From IMG/VR virus record IMGVR_UViG_3300034073_001649, positions 1-26,292 of that record: a DNA stretch of 26,292 nt; one strand, written 5' to 3'. Source of the DNA: a virus. The position numbers and the translations under genes are program-made. How positions within the stretch are numbered: position 1 is the stretch's first letter; every line of letters starts with the position of its first letter. Below the pieces are notes generated by a model. That model was not told the origin of the DNA, ran no database searches, and was given only the letters and a program-made list of their open reading frames with translations. This document shows, one piece after another, positions 15,001 to 21,734 of this stretch.

Positions 15001-16832
15001 CGTCCGTAGTGCTGGCCGAGAACCGTGTCCCTCATGAGGACGTGATGGAACTCGTGTGCCATGGTCAACCCCTTGAACTTCTTGCTTGGGTTGAAAAGGT
15101 TGTCCAGATTCAGGCCGATTTCCACGGTTCCGTCTGTAAGCCTTTTGATTGTGTAGGCATCCGTTGCCTCAAATGAGGCTACGTCTGGTCGTGCTGGGTC
15201 GCGTTTTGAGAAGTTTGCGTAACCTGAGTCGGCACCGTAGAAAGCCTTCATGTCGTACGCTGGAATGACCGACTCCGCCATGACAAATGTCCTGCCCATC
15301 TGGAGCCTAGACATTGTATCGCCATTAGGATGCGAAAAAACCATCGACCAGTTGTGTGCTAGGTTCGGCTTGGATTTCCTCAGGTTCTCAAGCCCGAATT
15401 GCATCTGAATCTGTTCTCTCCATCTCCTTGAGGCACCGCTGGCGTCCAATATGGTTCTGGCAGTCAGCGAACCAGCGGCACCCAAGATTCCGCCAACGCC
15501 GATGCCAGCACCAAGCCCGTCCATCTTTGCGTTAGCGTAACCCATGCCTCCAGATATGATGGCACCGCCAATCGCACCAGTCACCACGTCGTACGAGTAG
15601 GAAAGCACTGGCTCAACGGTATCAAGTGCACGAAGGAAGATTTTTGTCTTGTCGGAAAGACGCCCGTTTGTCTTCTTCAGGGCTTCCTCGGTTTCCATCA
15701 AAGCCTGTCTAGCGTAGCCAAAGACACCCTTGTAACCCTTCTTGTTGACAATCTGCTCACCAGTCAGCCTGAGTGCGGTTCCGACAGACTCAAGTATTGA
15801 GCCTCCGACGGAAGCAGCCGCAATCGGGCCAGCATACGGGATGCTAATGCCAGCGACGTGTGCAGAGGCGGTTCCGATTCCAGCGACACGGGCGAACTTG
15901 GTCGCATCCTCTGCGGCGATACCAGTTCCTATTTCAACAAGACCAGCGGCTTTTCGTACGCCCATGTCGATTGTGTTGCTGACCGCCCCGCCGATTGCCT
16001 CAAGCGGAACGCCAGCACCCCACTTCAAGGTTCCCCCAAGCACACCAGAGTAAATGGTCTGTGCCTTCATCTGTGCCCTTGAAAGCATGTCGCCAGTGTT
16101 CAGAATCTTTCCAGTTCCACGCATGAGCGTGGCGGCGGCTGGGCCTAGGAACGGAGGGTCCGCGACCCAAGTCACGACCTGAGTGACCTCTGGGGAGATG
16201 AAGTCCTTGCTCATGACAAGCGTTTCCTCGCCCCTGTAAAGCCTGTTGGATTTTGCGTTCGTTTTCCTAGCCTCCACATAGCCGTTATAACGCTCGGCTG
16301 GAGTGCCCCTGTTTCGAATCACATTGTTGAGTTTAAATACGATTGAATCTGGAGTCTCGGAGTCAACCGCCATAAGGACGAACTCTCTCGTCGCTTGCCA
16401 AAAGCCCTCTGTGATTGACGCAGGAAGTTTGGCAAGAGAGCCAAGCGGGTCTTTCGCAAGTGCCGTACCGCCCTGTGCAACCGATTCCTTAAAGGCATCT
16501 ATGCCTTCGCCCAACGACTTCCAAAATTCGCCCTCCTGCTCGTTCTTCCAAGGCTCCCAGACAAGGTACTGGTCATATGACATTATGAAGTTCTCGTCCT
16601 CCCTCGCCCTAGCGTCCAGTTCCTGAGGGGTTGGCGGGGCGGTTAGTTTAGCGAGAACCTCTTCTCTTTGTTCTGGAGGAGTTTTAGCCAGAATAGCGTC
16701 GAATTCTGGGTTCCCAGTAGAACCTACTACTGGTTTGTTATCCTCACCAATGATTACGCCTTTTGGAGTTTTTGGCGAAAACTCCTGAGGAAGCGTTACT
16801 GAGTACAGGTCATTGTCGTCTGGCACTTCCAT
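6093..16832 (-). CDS. giant (3579-residue) virion protein, probable DNA-ejection/internal protein with zincin motif
   Basis: One unbroken 10.7-kb frame. The start ATG 16832 is two bases after the previous stop. Residues ~215-360 and ~412-460 hold Gly/Ala-rich hydrophobic segments with GxxxG spacing, as expected for proteins that enter a membrane during DNA ejection. HEFHH at 593-597 (TMAHEFHHVLM) is a zinc-metallopeptidase motif, and EE at 711-712 (YISEEFGSYY) could supply the third ligand. The middle is long, polar and helical without a motif I recognise. Residues ~3000-3090 (NLPFANTNEW, LLRDALIKGAKEIVIP, IYNEILPK) resemble a module of phage polyvalent proteins. The C-terminus is a small strand-rich unit followed by a lysine tail. 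Size and place after two internal-protein candidates match the T7 gp16 position, but no lytic transglycosylase motif and no N4-type RNA polymerase motif was found. Confidence 0.75.
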   Translation of the reverse strand: MEVPDDNDLYSVTLPQEFSPKTPKGVIIGEDNKPVVGSTGNPEFDAILAKTPPEQREEVLAKLTAPPTPQELDARAREDENFIMSYDQYLVWEPWKNEQEGEFWKSLGEGIDAFKESVAQGGTALAKDPLGSLAKLPASITEGFWQATREFVLMAVDSETPDSIVFKLNNVIRNRGTPAERYNGYVEARKTNAKSNRLYRGEETLVMSKDFISPEVTQVVTWVADPPFLGPAAATLMRGTGKILNTGDMLSRAQMKAQTIYSGVLGGTLKWGAGVPLEAIGGAVSNTIDMGVRKAAGLVEIGTGIAAEDATKFARVAGIGTASAHVAGISIPYAGPIAAASVGGSILESVGTALRLTGEQIVNKKGYKGVFGYARQALMETEEALKKTNGRLSDKTKIFLRALDTVEPVLSYSYDVVTGAIGGAIISGGMGYANAKMDGLGAGIGVGGILGAAGSLTARTILDASGASRRWREQIQMQFGLENLRKSKPNLAHNWSMVFSHPNGDTMSRLQMGRTFVMAESVIPAYDMKAFYGADSGYANFSKRDPARPDVASFEATDAYTIKRLTDGTVEIGLNLDNLFNPSKKFKGLTMAHEFHHVLMRDTVLGQHYGRLFRETTFGVRDQNGILVQRGLVPTNELVDWAKNYSSLQNDLVIRNYLSLVDPDNANDRATINRTKAELIEAVRSYGDDLDVGKPTKLTKTQDDLISYISEEFGSYYYSLWANDKPMEYWLLGGKLEGLKAAMDIAGSAWADHWESRVTRHGTMFDFHKLRKGIEIESVFMKDGKRVRVGALDYLLEDLVRASHSLKNNGFIDISNASKSFIDDLTRNGSDELIGFDPKTKKVRIKKAKEIAVEMAGRGREMAKVLDAIDPSRKTSVKGPDGVHRGRFSDFELDTLVQAGLMSGGMAEKIKLLQRARDNWQNGMPNVFETTYFGASMETDIGPNPPRVRGNKVAIKNRRFLLAGLDFAVGEDGTHKFNVRSIDLKVVERRVAEMFLRPEVRAIWHSTEALARDFFENYLPYMSLDHSVPERQLGSQSIWQEHGSFKRDVMHQIAGFAKSQDLPYANRPMDEIPRGMLSSITDFSIGRMLNIQTDGTNYKYNHENAFWDIARNFSLSNFEKTSSEAGDVYKGKMGHKVVSRKGVNIVFDENGEKIGSYKTVAEVEAALDDNFTKRASVYPDIQKEGFNAVTKMANFSLTNVDASELRRRIIQEMDSGVPWNQTSAIREAIGADAEIPVWAYDEILHRDLLAYSSDVAPVDQSGRPKFSLNMEEKVAAKDASASKQFLRSVISALGGGELPSQNGILVGKKVGLLAYLATTPAVDTRFSLGSLTTHREFYRKNQRFTPSRNKEGLKRPSSLGPYCEIADSLSFQVNSGRVARRSDIRLPSGMPAMSRWIAGLGGDAPVYYYRAPTPDEASRMFGDENFFRKSQMAHMEMAIKSGAKWFLKDMVDMDGVKGVELVPLDPAFFDSIQDGKAFADSSLLALDSNFEIKNGEYLDVRPLLLNRGGNSDGVDITMQKAADYASTRIPRKVGDISTEASRYSKPRDLRETQGEEGLARLSELRRYSISNVSEDDFVKRRVAQTVISLAPNPTDFFLQGPLFRPVGASIDPHKVSLQDMVLLFLKQKEASQKVVDENPKLSEEEWNAKFSQEQSELIKSNIDAFVNLSVGVIESKIADHVLNFMEDLKKEGRYYITRNYGNYRHAQSDTSLTSTDGIMHWVLSQTSTINGEQIISRPDSLDPYDLYLTRKLDDVFNYNGYKREMEMISEEHVTLLRGDKPNAKWDAEAVRRYSSLLGKQITWEKYYDINNITKVAENWEKLSGGMLTAVVVERSPSFDRDYGDAKPFVTLAWTKEAIEFREFIRGITGQNWKIKFGWDGDQHNAELQQRASSDPEFLQKFKDFNEKAESMLSLSRDRSNELTAISRNARNAVDSLTDSKTYESYSSNWQNDVASLIIKAEEAVYKRDIIDAGLSTDTDAYPAAHVREAYEFRLRSLATLSKVEEAYELYRSNRLEEAGDALLRLYKDYYADVPIINALDESVYPWGPIDSRGPYFDDNFKTLVNDAEKSAQTAFKSLAYVDTFKANLADVTAEIISRFPNGISAKNFLKELQNTHNRGVKVLEEAKITGLNRYLQEQAKKPKVNGKDPKLNAVELMEFVKTYAMGVTARRDSIFDVSEGGKKFTLDKKYKSYGNLTVHSTNPRYHPSVDRSNHVLDSNKKIDVSTYAHARFTYRDTMKGISFVYAEELQSNNNKVNAQNAEQVIESRSEEKIDKLSKEILPFVSKLISEKTTSTLEPSIESSLTRLNEWMLREWSYHRDSGFDPEMSALASFKREDTPRMLGGLYEYAVTNRLNAMPLIKAAEGVTRPLRVGYERLLAETEYAASNYGEALYWLVDDFNVSETDYDNLANDAQIALGYALKGGTGPLKKHKLSDSTRSLLLTSVLKRFDPNVSNLMDVSTTDSNVLSDAVDTIFQSGRKEHLGLMKAISAFGIKDGARSFDRLVKRYEQLVTQQIIENVNPENSFDIGDFCEGLGDKPVEIFEQWLKDECREVEVAEVIKYLDNASSFSVGNKAYDYSPLARSIESLSLGNDKISKSDVEYIVRLTYPKMMIRSSPLVNRNAEGVSFGRMQFGDHIVDGIIGDVVDLVWKRMTTKHGLSALDALKSGKISPFWENQLSKAASIDPAKKKSLFKTITDVHVDRRNVRYEFYNGLSSSEKKMYWRNGLPSQLRHTLDKNQRNLTHSPQDLAAQVGVARTAESIGKPFVIGEWSEMNMFLRQDYGSLQSSLSMIEHYQNGGSISGALLQRFQGHSRGPDYGKSQFPLARLYSSMKAAIEGFSTQAHTSPSALYKKGVYPNYAQAFSDRVGGNNIVYRGDVLDNAVVNLFRELTAFDSEYATSLLLVSKRSPSASNAAFEMKLSEATRRPDGNDSDVYKAYQRLQNDERGHFRRKTEGYIDGAVQGSVKQETAARSIAMTIVKDAFKISSDTESKMREMSLDPNEIEDLHRMANLPFANTNEWGLLLARVLLRDALIKGAKEIVIPNGLDSGTGSGLSARKAAIIYNEILPKTFASAYKPLGVTQVYKGDTPVFTQEQALAVERMKEAEKVYGSIWKKIMMKSPDGGPILSTGFYDLLMKYTKESLGVSVDSDNSPIKIVSDADTGFDLINFMNKAGSNVDLKTLAPWHDRQYYVKDIDLGLLGENIRKSAEQIVGMRMFANAITPEAAKRLLGGIEERWTRAAKRFALFLSGAEYQTHTTSRIQAKPTLIKWLNSKVTKEVYSSSYPDVVGFAEYLVSGFDALEAAKEYVELASGTQQDAFDSNEFIRIRGTRFVLPEGDSLSKLKDTAVGKSMQFFKLNNGVQYESVEYGGKAWNSEFMHAGNKSAFSGKAWLSFDSEHSGLEAGLYTMKVYPKSGHESLTEDGRPVIMKVYVDEAGEAQGVIIQNADSPLASVARREMQMRMEMNPSIASYNDNQKSFGSPIDISQLRKPRFEPEPEQEGVGSNNVPMFSVNQKPTTSSAPWKKVSVGNSSVLTRLDGYIIAYSKNKFRLYNPYRVIIGIYDDEETAKKKADADAKKKK

Positions 16833-16834
16833 TG

Positions 16835-19800
16835 TTACTTGTTTTTCTGTGCCTTTGCACGTGCCGTGTCAATATCCCTTTGCAGATTATCGGCAGGATT
16901 GCCAAATGTAATTGTAACGCCAGAGAGTTTGCCAGTGTTAACAATGCTTTGTTCGGACCTGTGAATAAGCATTTCAAGTTTCTTTAATTCCGCTGGAGGC
17001 CAAGAGAATATGTCAGTTGGGTTCGATATGAATCTTTTGAGAATTTCGATTTGCTCATAGTTCGAAGGGGCACCTCCGCCAGCCATCTGAGTTCTAAGTC
17101 TGCCTCTGACGTCAATCGCAAGAGCCTCGGCCTCGGCCTTGTCGGTTGGCGAGAACCTTGAGCCTACGCTGCCAGCAAGGTCAACAAGTCGCCTCAGGCC
17201 AGCGTTCGCCATTGTCGTGTCAACAACCTCCTTGTTGAATTCTTCCCTAGCCTTATCCGAACCCCTGAAGAAACCACGCATGTTTATTCTGTATGCGTTA
17301 GGGTTGTTGTCGTCCGACGTCACAAAGGTGTCATAAACATTGCCAGAAGCCTTCTGTTTTGCCAGCCAAGCCTCCTCTGTCTCGCTTCTTTGGAGTTGAG
17401 GAAGAACCTTCCAAGAGACCATGCCGTTCGTGATTTCCTTCTGGAACGTGTAGCCACCCTGCTGAATCAGCACAGGCTTTGAGCCTTCGGCATGCTTTGC
17501 GTACATCTCGTCTATGTTCGGCGGCGTGTAGCCAAGCCTGTCCGTCACGAGCCGAACAAAATCGTCTTTGACCTGCTCTTCGGTTTTCTTGGCAACGACA
17601 TCCTTTGTGCCAATACCAATCTTACCTATGGCAATCCCTCCGTATGGCTTTCTTGGGGAAATGCCGTACTGCCTTTCAAATGCGGACATCTTTTCCTCGG
17701 CAACATCGACGTTTGCCTGTGCCTGAAGCCGAAGTTCGGTGCCCTTTATTTTTCTTGCGTCAACGACCCTTTGCCTAGCCTCGGCTTCTCCCGCTGGACC
17801 TCTGTATGCGTCCCAGAAGTTCGACATAATAGAGAACCTTCCGATTTTCTCGTGCCAACTTCCCAGCATACCCCTGTCAAAGTACTCCTGTGCCGAAACG
17901 CCGTCTGGAGAATAAAGGGGAGCCGCAATGTAGCGTGTTGTAAGAACCGTTGACGCAGCAGCCGTTTCAGTAACCGCCATAACCTGAGGTATTCTTGTGG
18001 CAAGCGTTGCCGCCGACCCAGAACCCAACATGCTGCCGATTGTGGCTCCAGCACCTACTAGGAAGCCGCCGACCCCGCCAATGCTTGCGGCTGTTTCCTG
18101 AGTTTCCCTGTCCGCACCAACAAGCATCGCACCAGTTCCTCCTGCGTACTGACCAACGGAACTGCCGCTTATCCCAGTGCCAGCAATCCTCAATCCTCCA
18201 CCGATAAATCGCTTTGTTCCAGCCCAGAGGCCAGTCTTCGCTGGAGGAGTTTGTGCTGGCGTCCCAGATGCGGGTGCAGTCCCAGTCGCACCTGCGGCCT
18301 GTGGTGCCGCTGTGGTGGGTGCCCTGCCGACGCCAAGCGGTCTGCCAGCGTCGTCAACCAACTCAAGTTGACCGACCAACTTGGGCGGCGGATAGAAATT
18401 CAGGTGAAGTTGCCTTGGCGTTCCCTTTGGAATCGGAGGTGGCGTGGACGACGCTGGCACAATTTGTGCCTTTGCGATTCCCCCCATGAGCGATTTTCTG
18501 GCGGCTTGATATCCCTTGACCCCAGCATACGAAAACAATGCAGACGCAGCCGCAGGTCCGCCCCAAGCCTCGGCAACCTTGAATAGCAAATCCTTGTCTG
18601 CATCCAAAGCCTTGTCGAGTCTCTCAAGGGCTTTTTCCATCTCAAGCGGGTTCCCCTTGCGTTTGGCGTTAACCAAGTCCTCCGTGGCCCGACCAGCGTA
18701 AACAGCACCAATTCTGCCCATGACCTGTTTCTTGATTTCCTCGTTGGCCTCGGCTGGTGTTTTGCCAAGTGCCACAAGATTCTCAAAAGTCTCAGACCAT
18801 TCCCTGAAGTCCATGACGCTTGTGACCTCCATCTGGCTCTCAAGTGGAGCCTCCTGTCTTCTTGCTTCCCTTTTTGCCGATGCAGACGAAAGCCTTTCCT
18901 GTGCAGTTTCTAGCACTTTTTTTGCCGCATCCATCTTTCTGTCCATTTCCTTTGGGTTCGTGAACCTGAGGTTCCTCTTGTCGGACTCAAGTGCCGCAAG
19001 TGCGTCAGTCGCAGAGGCAACCTCTGCTTGCAATGCGTCGATTTCCGCCTTCTTAGGCACGTTCTGGCCCTCAAGCCATGCATCTACCGTGTACGGCCTT
19101 GAACCTTCAAGTCCGCTTACGCCGCCGACAGTCGCACCAGCGGCCAATGCTCTCCACTCGTTAACCTTCTCCGCGTACCTAGTGTATTCCTCTTTCTGCT
19201 CTGGCGTGGCTTTCGCAAAAGCATCCGCAGCCCTTCTTTCGTATATGGAGTCGATTGTGCCAGAAATAGACCGTGTGGAAGTCCTCATTCCCAACGCACC
19301 GCTTTCGCTGCTGTATCCACCAGTGATTGCGTTCACAATTCCTAGGGATGCCGCCGCCGACATCCTTGAGGTGACTCTGCTCATCAGCGAACGCTCGGTT
19401 GAGTCCGCCAACTTCTGTGTTGCGGCACGTGCGATGCCGTAGAGTTCATGGTGCTTTTCCAAGAACATGTTTCTTCTGGCATGCGTAATCTGCCTTGCAA
19501 GACTTTCGGCCACCTCAGGCGGTGCGTCCTTGGCGGCTTCCATTGTTTTTGTGGCCACTTCCTCGAAAATCTCGTACCTGCTTCTCGTTTCCTTGATTGC
19601 ACCAGCGGCCTTGGCTTTTTCTGTCGAAGCCCAGATGTCGTCAAAGTTCTGTCTGAAGTCTTTGCCGAAATCCAAGGCAACGTTCATGCCAGCGGCGATT
19701 TCGACTGTCGCAGTTGGCTTCAGGCCGCTTTTAGCCGCCAGAGCCGCCTGTTGTTCGACTCCGCTTTGCGTTTCCTTGAAAAGACCGAACTTGGAACCAA

Positions 19801-20398
19801 ATGTCTGTGCCTCTCCAGAAAGCCTTGCGGCCAATGTTCTAGCCTGAGTCCTGCTCAACTTTGTCTCCCCAGACACGTAACCTTGGAATTCCTGAAGAAG
19901 TGGTGCCATGTTTTCTATCATTCTGGCATTCCTAGGGTCTGCGGAAATCATCCTACCCATTTCCATCAGGGAGCCACCAGCCGTGCGAATGAGCGTGTCA
20001 GTCTCCCTTTCTTGCTGTTGTAGTTGATAGGGAGTTGGAAGTTGACCAAGAGTTATTTCAAGCCCTTTGATTGCGGCCAGTTTTTGCTGTGTATTTCCGC
20101 TTCTTGCTTTTTGAGCCGCCGCCGCCGCTGGCATAACAGCCTTCTGAAGTTCGGTGTCTGCGTCCGCAAGATAAGGCAAAGCCCTAGCAATCGTATTGTC
20201 CAGTCCAGCACTAGCCTCTTCGTCAACTGTCTTGAGCCTGTGGTATTCTGCTATTCCGTTTCTAAGTCCTTCTCCAATTGCTTTGCCAGCCTGAAGTACG
20301 CCTTCCATCATCATGGCGTCGCCACGGGCGGCACCAGCAATCAAGTCAGATGTTGCTGGCTGAATTTCCCCTCCTTGGTATTGTTTGAAAATAGACAT
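16835..20398 (-). CDS. large internal virion/ejection protein candidate (1187 residues)
   Basis: I chose ATG 20398; the frame can be extended three codons to a TTG at 20407. The N-terminal ~440 residues are Ala-rich and helical (for example MPAAAAAQKARSG). A coiled coil with EIDALQAEVASATDALAALE lies at ~455-520, a Pro/Ala/Thr linker (TTAAPQAAGATGTAPASG) at ~695-735, and a Gly-rich hydrophobic region (IGGVGGFLVGAGATIGSMLG) at ~730-840. The last 300 residues are mixed. This mix of long helices and a membrane-like Gly-rich segment resembles the second ejection protein (gp15-like) of short-tailed phages. The genes on either side are the 282-residue and 3579-residue candidates, giving the three-gene set expected of an ejectosome. 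No enzyme motif is evident. Assignment is by architecture, not by sequence match. Confidence 0.65.
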   Translation of the reverse strand: MSIFKQYQGGEIQPATSDLIAGAARGDAMMMEGVLQAGKAIGEGLRNGIAEYHRLKTVDEEASAGLDNTIARALPYLADADTELQKAVMPAAAAAQKARSGNTQQKLAAIKGLEITLGQLPTPYQLQQQERETDTLIRTAGGSLMEMGRMISADPRNARMIENMAPLLQEFQGYVSGETKLSRTQARTLAARLSGEAQTFGSKFGLFKETQSGVEQQAALAAKSGLKPTATVEIAAGMNVALDFGKDFRQNFDDIWASTEKAKAAGAIKETRSRYEIFEEVATKTMEAAKDAPPEVAESLARQITHARRNMFLEKHHELYGIARAATQKLADSTERSLMSRVTSRMSAAASLGIVNAITGGYSSESGALGMRTSTRSISGTIDSIYERRAADAFAKATPEQKEEYTRYAEKVNEWRALAAGATVGGVSGLEGSRPYTVDAWLEGQNVPKKAEIDALQAEVASATDALAALESDKRNLRFTNPKEMDRKMDAAKKVLETAQERLSSASAKREARRQEAPLESQMEVTSVMDFREWSETFENLVALGKTPAEANEEIKKQVMGRIGAVYAGRATEDLVNAKRKGNPLEMEKALERLDKALDADKDLLFKVAEAWGGPAAASALFSYAGVKGYQAARKSLMGGIAKAQIVPASSTPPPIPKGTPRQLHLNFYPPPKLVGQLELVDDAGRPLGVGRAPTTAAPQAAGATGTAPASGTPAQTPPAKTGLWAGTKRFIGGGLRIAGTGISGSSVGQYAGGTGAMLVGADRETQETAASIGGVGGFLVGAGATIGSMLGSGSAATLATRIPQVMAVTETAAASTVLTTRYIAAPLYSPDGVSAQEYFDRGMLGSWHEKIGRFSIMSNFWDAYRGPAGEAEARQRVVDARKIKGTELRLQAQANVDVAEEKMSAFERQYGISPRKPYGGIAIGKIGIGTKDVVAKKTEEQVKDDFVRLVTDRLGYTPPNIDEMYAKHAEGSKPVLIQQGGYTFQKEITNGMVSWKVLPQLQRSETEEAWLAKQKASGNVYDTFVTSDDNNPNAYRINMRGFFRGSDKAREEFNKEVVDTTMANAGLRRLVDLAGSVGSRFSPTDKAEAEALAIDVRGRLRTQMAGGGAPSNYEQIEILKRFISNPTDIFSWPPAELKKLEMLIHRSEQSIVNTGKLSGVTITFGNPADNLQRDIDTARAKAQKNK

Positions 20399-20416
20399 GT
20401 TATCCAATTGTGATGT

Positions 20417-21265
20417 TCAACCTTTGGCCATTTTAGCACCAAAACCTTGAGAGAAGCCTCCCAAAACCGACCCAGCAAGGCCCATAACGGCACCAAATCT
20501 AGCGTTGGATGAGTTCGCGTTAGCGATTGCGGCATCCATCTGTTCCTTGCGGTTTGATGTGATAAGTGCGGCGTTATAACCAGACTCTCCAGTGAACAGT
20601 TGAGGTCCAAGCCCCTGAAGCATGTTGCCAGCGGAGTTCATAAATGCCGCTGGGCTTGCGGTAGAAGCAACGCTAAGCATTGGTGCACCGAACATGTTCA
20701 TGGCGTTGCCAAATGAAGCCTCAGAAAGCCCGTATACATTGCTGGCGAAATTACGTCTTTCGGCTTCTCTTGCGTTAGCAAGGCTATTGCTTGAAAGAAC
20801 CTCAAGTGCGATTGCCTGATTGCCTCCTTGCATTCCCCTAGCCTGAGATGCGTACCTTGCCGCTTGCTCGGCTTGTCTTCTTTCTTCTGGCGTAAGAGAC
20901 CTTCCAGCCTGTAAATCAGACATCGCTTGCTCCTGTAACTTCGAGAGCAAACCAGTCGCCCCTCCCCCAAGAGACCTTTTGTAGATATCAGACGCAGATG
21001 TTCCTATGTCTTGCATCAGTGGTTTCAATGCCTGTTGCTGTTCCATGGCGATTCTTGATGCCGTTGGAATAGCCTTGCCGTACATATCCAGCATCGAGTC
21101 CATCTGGCCTTTCATCTTTTCGGCCTGTACTTGTTGCCAGATTGGTAGATATTGACGCTCAGCATCAATCAACTGAGGCATCATCTTCAATTGTGCCTTG
21201 ATTGCCCCCTCCATCTCGGTGGCGTAATCCCTTGGAGGAGGTGCGGATATTTTTTTACTTCCCAT
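20417..21265 (-). CDS. small internal virion/ejection protein candidate (282 residues)
   Basis: The start MGSKKISAPPPRDYATEMEG is of a type I associate with short-tailed phage internal proteins. Then comes a long helical, Gln/Met-rich central part (YLPIWQQVQAEKMKGQMDSM, LTPEERRQAEQAARYASQAR). The C-terminus is Gly- and Ala-rich and hydrophobic (FGAVMGLAGSVLGGFSQGFG). This layout (short polar head, helical body, Gly-rich end) fits a gp14-like first ejection protein, which forms the outer-membrane part of the channel. It overlaps the end of the 152-residue gene by 11 bases and is followed, 18 bases on, by the 1187-residue protein. No enzymatic motif is present. Confidence 0.7.
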   Translation of the reverse strand: MGSKKISAPPPRDYATEMEGAIKAQLKMMPQLIDAERQYLPIWQQVQAEKMKGQMDSMLDMYGKAIPTASRIAMEQQQALKPLMQDIGTSASDIYKRSLGGGATGLLSKLQEQAMSDLQAGRSLTPEERRQAEQAARYASQARGMQGGNQAIALEVLSSNSLANAREAERRNFASNVYGLSEASFGNAMNMFGAPMLSVASTASPAAFMNSAGNMLQGLGPQLFTGESGYNAALITSNRKEQMDAAIANANSSNARFGAVMGLAGSVLGGFSQGFGAKMAKG

Positions 21266-21713
21266 TGTTATAAAGTAGTTCGATGTATTTTTTTGTTATC
21301 TTGCGATGTACGCCATTTCTTAGTGCGTATTTTTCCTGATTGTCCCAATTTGGGTATCTTTTTTTGAATTTGTCTATAATTCTGTTCGTAGATTCCTTGT
21401 TGACAGAAAGAAAGTCCATTATGCAAATATCGCAATTTTCTTCATTTTCTTTGTTTGGAGGTAAAAACGAGAAAAACCAATCATCAGTTCCATCGTACTT
21501 TTTTTCAACAGGATACGCTATTCCAACACCACTGATGCCAAATTCATCCGAATCAACAAATAGGTACTCGAAAAAGTCTGCCCACTTAACATAAATTTCC
21601 AGTTCTCTGCCATGAAACCCAAAGACAGAACTATTTTTGCAAAATTCCTTTTTGGACTTAATAAAACCAGTTATTGAGTCTGTTGCAAAAGGCTTTTTGT
21701 GCAAACATTGCAT
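21255..21713 (-). CDS. AT-rich small protein of unknown function (possible gp13-like assembly protein)
   Basis: The protein has 152 residues from ATG 21713. It is rich in Lys, Asn, Phe and Tyr (KKRYPNWDNQEKYALRNG), and its DNA is plainly richer in A and T than the ejection genes that follow. The order GISGVGIAYPVEKKY, CDICIMDFLSV, then a basic helical end (RKITKKYIELLYNN) could be a degenerate acyltransferase-like fold, as in the small gp13-type gene that sits beside ejection proteins in some podophages. I cannot see catalytic or cofactor residues. Its place just upstream of the 282-residue gene, with an 11-base overlap, favours a virion-assembly role over an unrelated accessory gene. Confidence 0.6.
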   Translation of the reverse strand: MQCLHKKPFATDSITGFIKSKKEFCKNSSVFGFHGRELEIYVKWADFFEYLFVDSDEFGISGVGIAYPVEKKYDGTDDWFFSFLPPNKENEENCDICIMDFLSVNKESTNRIIDKFKKRYPNWDNQEKYALRNGVHRKITKKYIELLYNNGK

Positions 21714-21734
21714 CTTAAATTTTCAAAGATTAAA

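Noticed and set aside
6093-16832. Virion RNA polymerase of N4 type, suggested by the similar length
   Set aside because: The expected polymerase motifs (TxxGR, the K-containing motif B, the HD-containing motif C) were not seen in reading order.
16303-16832. Lytic transglycosylase domain at the N-terminus of the giant protein, as in T7 gp16
   Set aside because: No ES-type catalytic glutamate motif or GLMQ-like block is visible in the N-terminal residues.
18720-20023. Long plus-strand frames (240 and 191 codons) opposite the 1187-residue gene
   Set aside because: They are Ser/Cys/Leu-rich antisense shadows that arise from the codon bias of the minus-strand gene. No motif and no matching neighbours.
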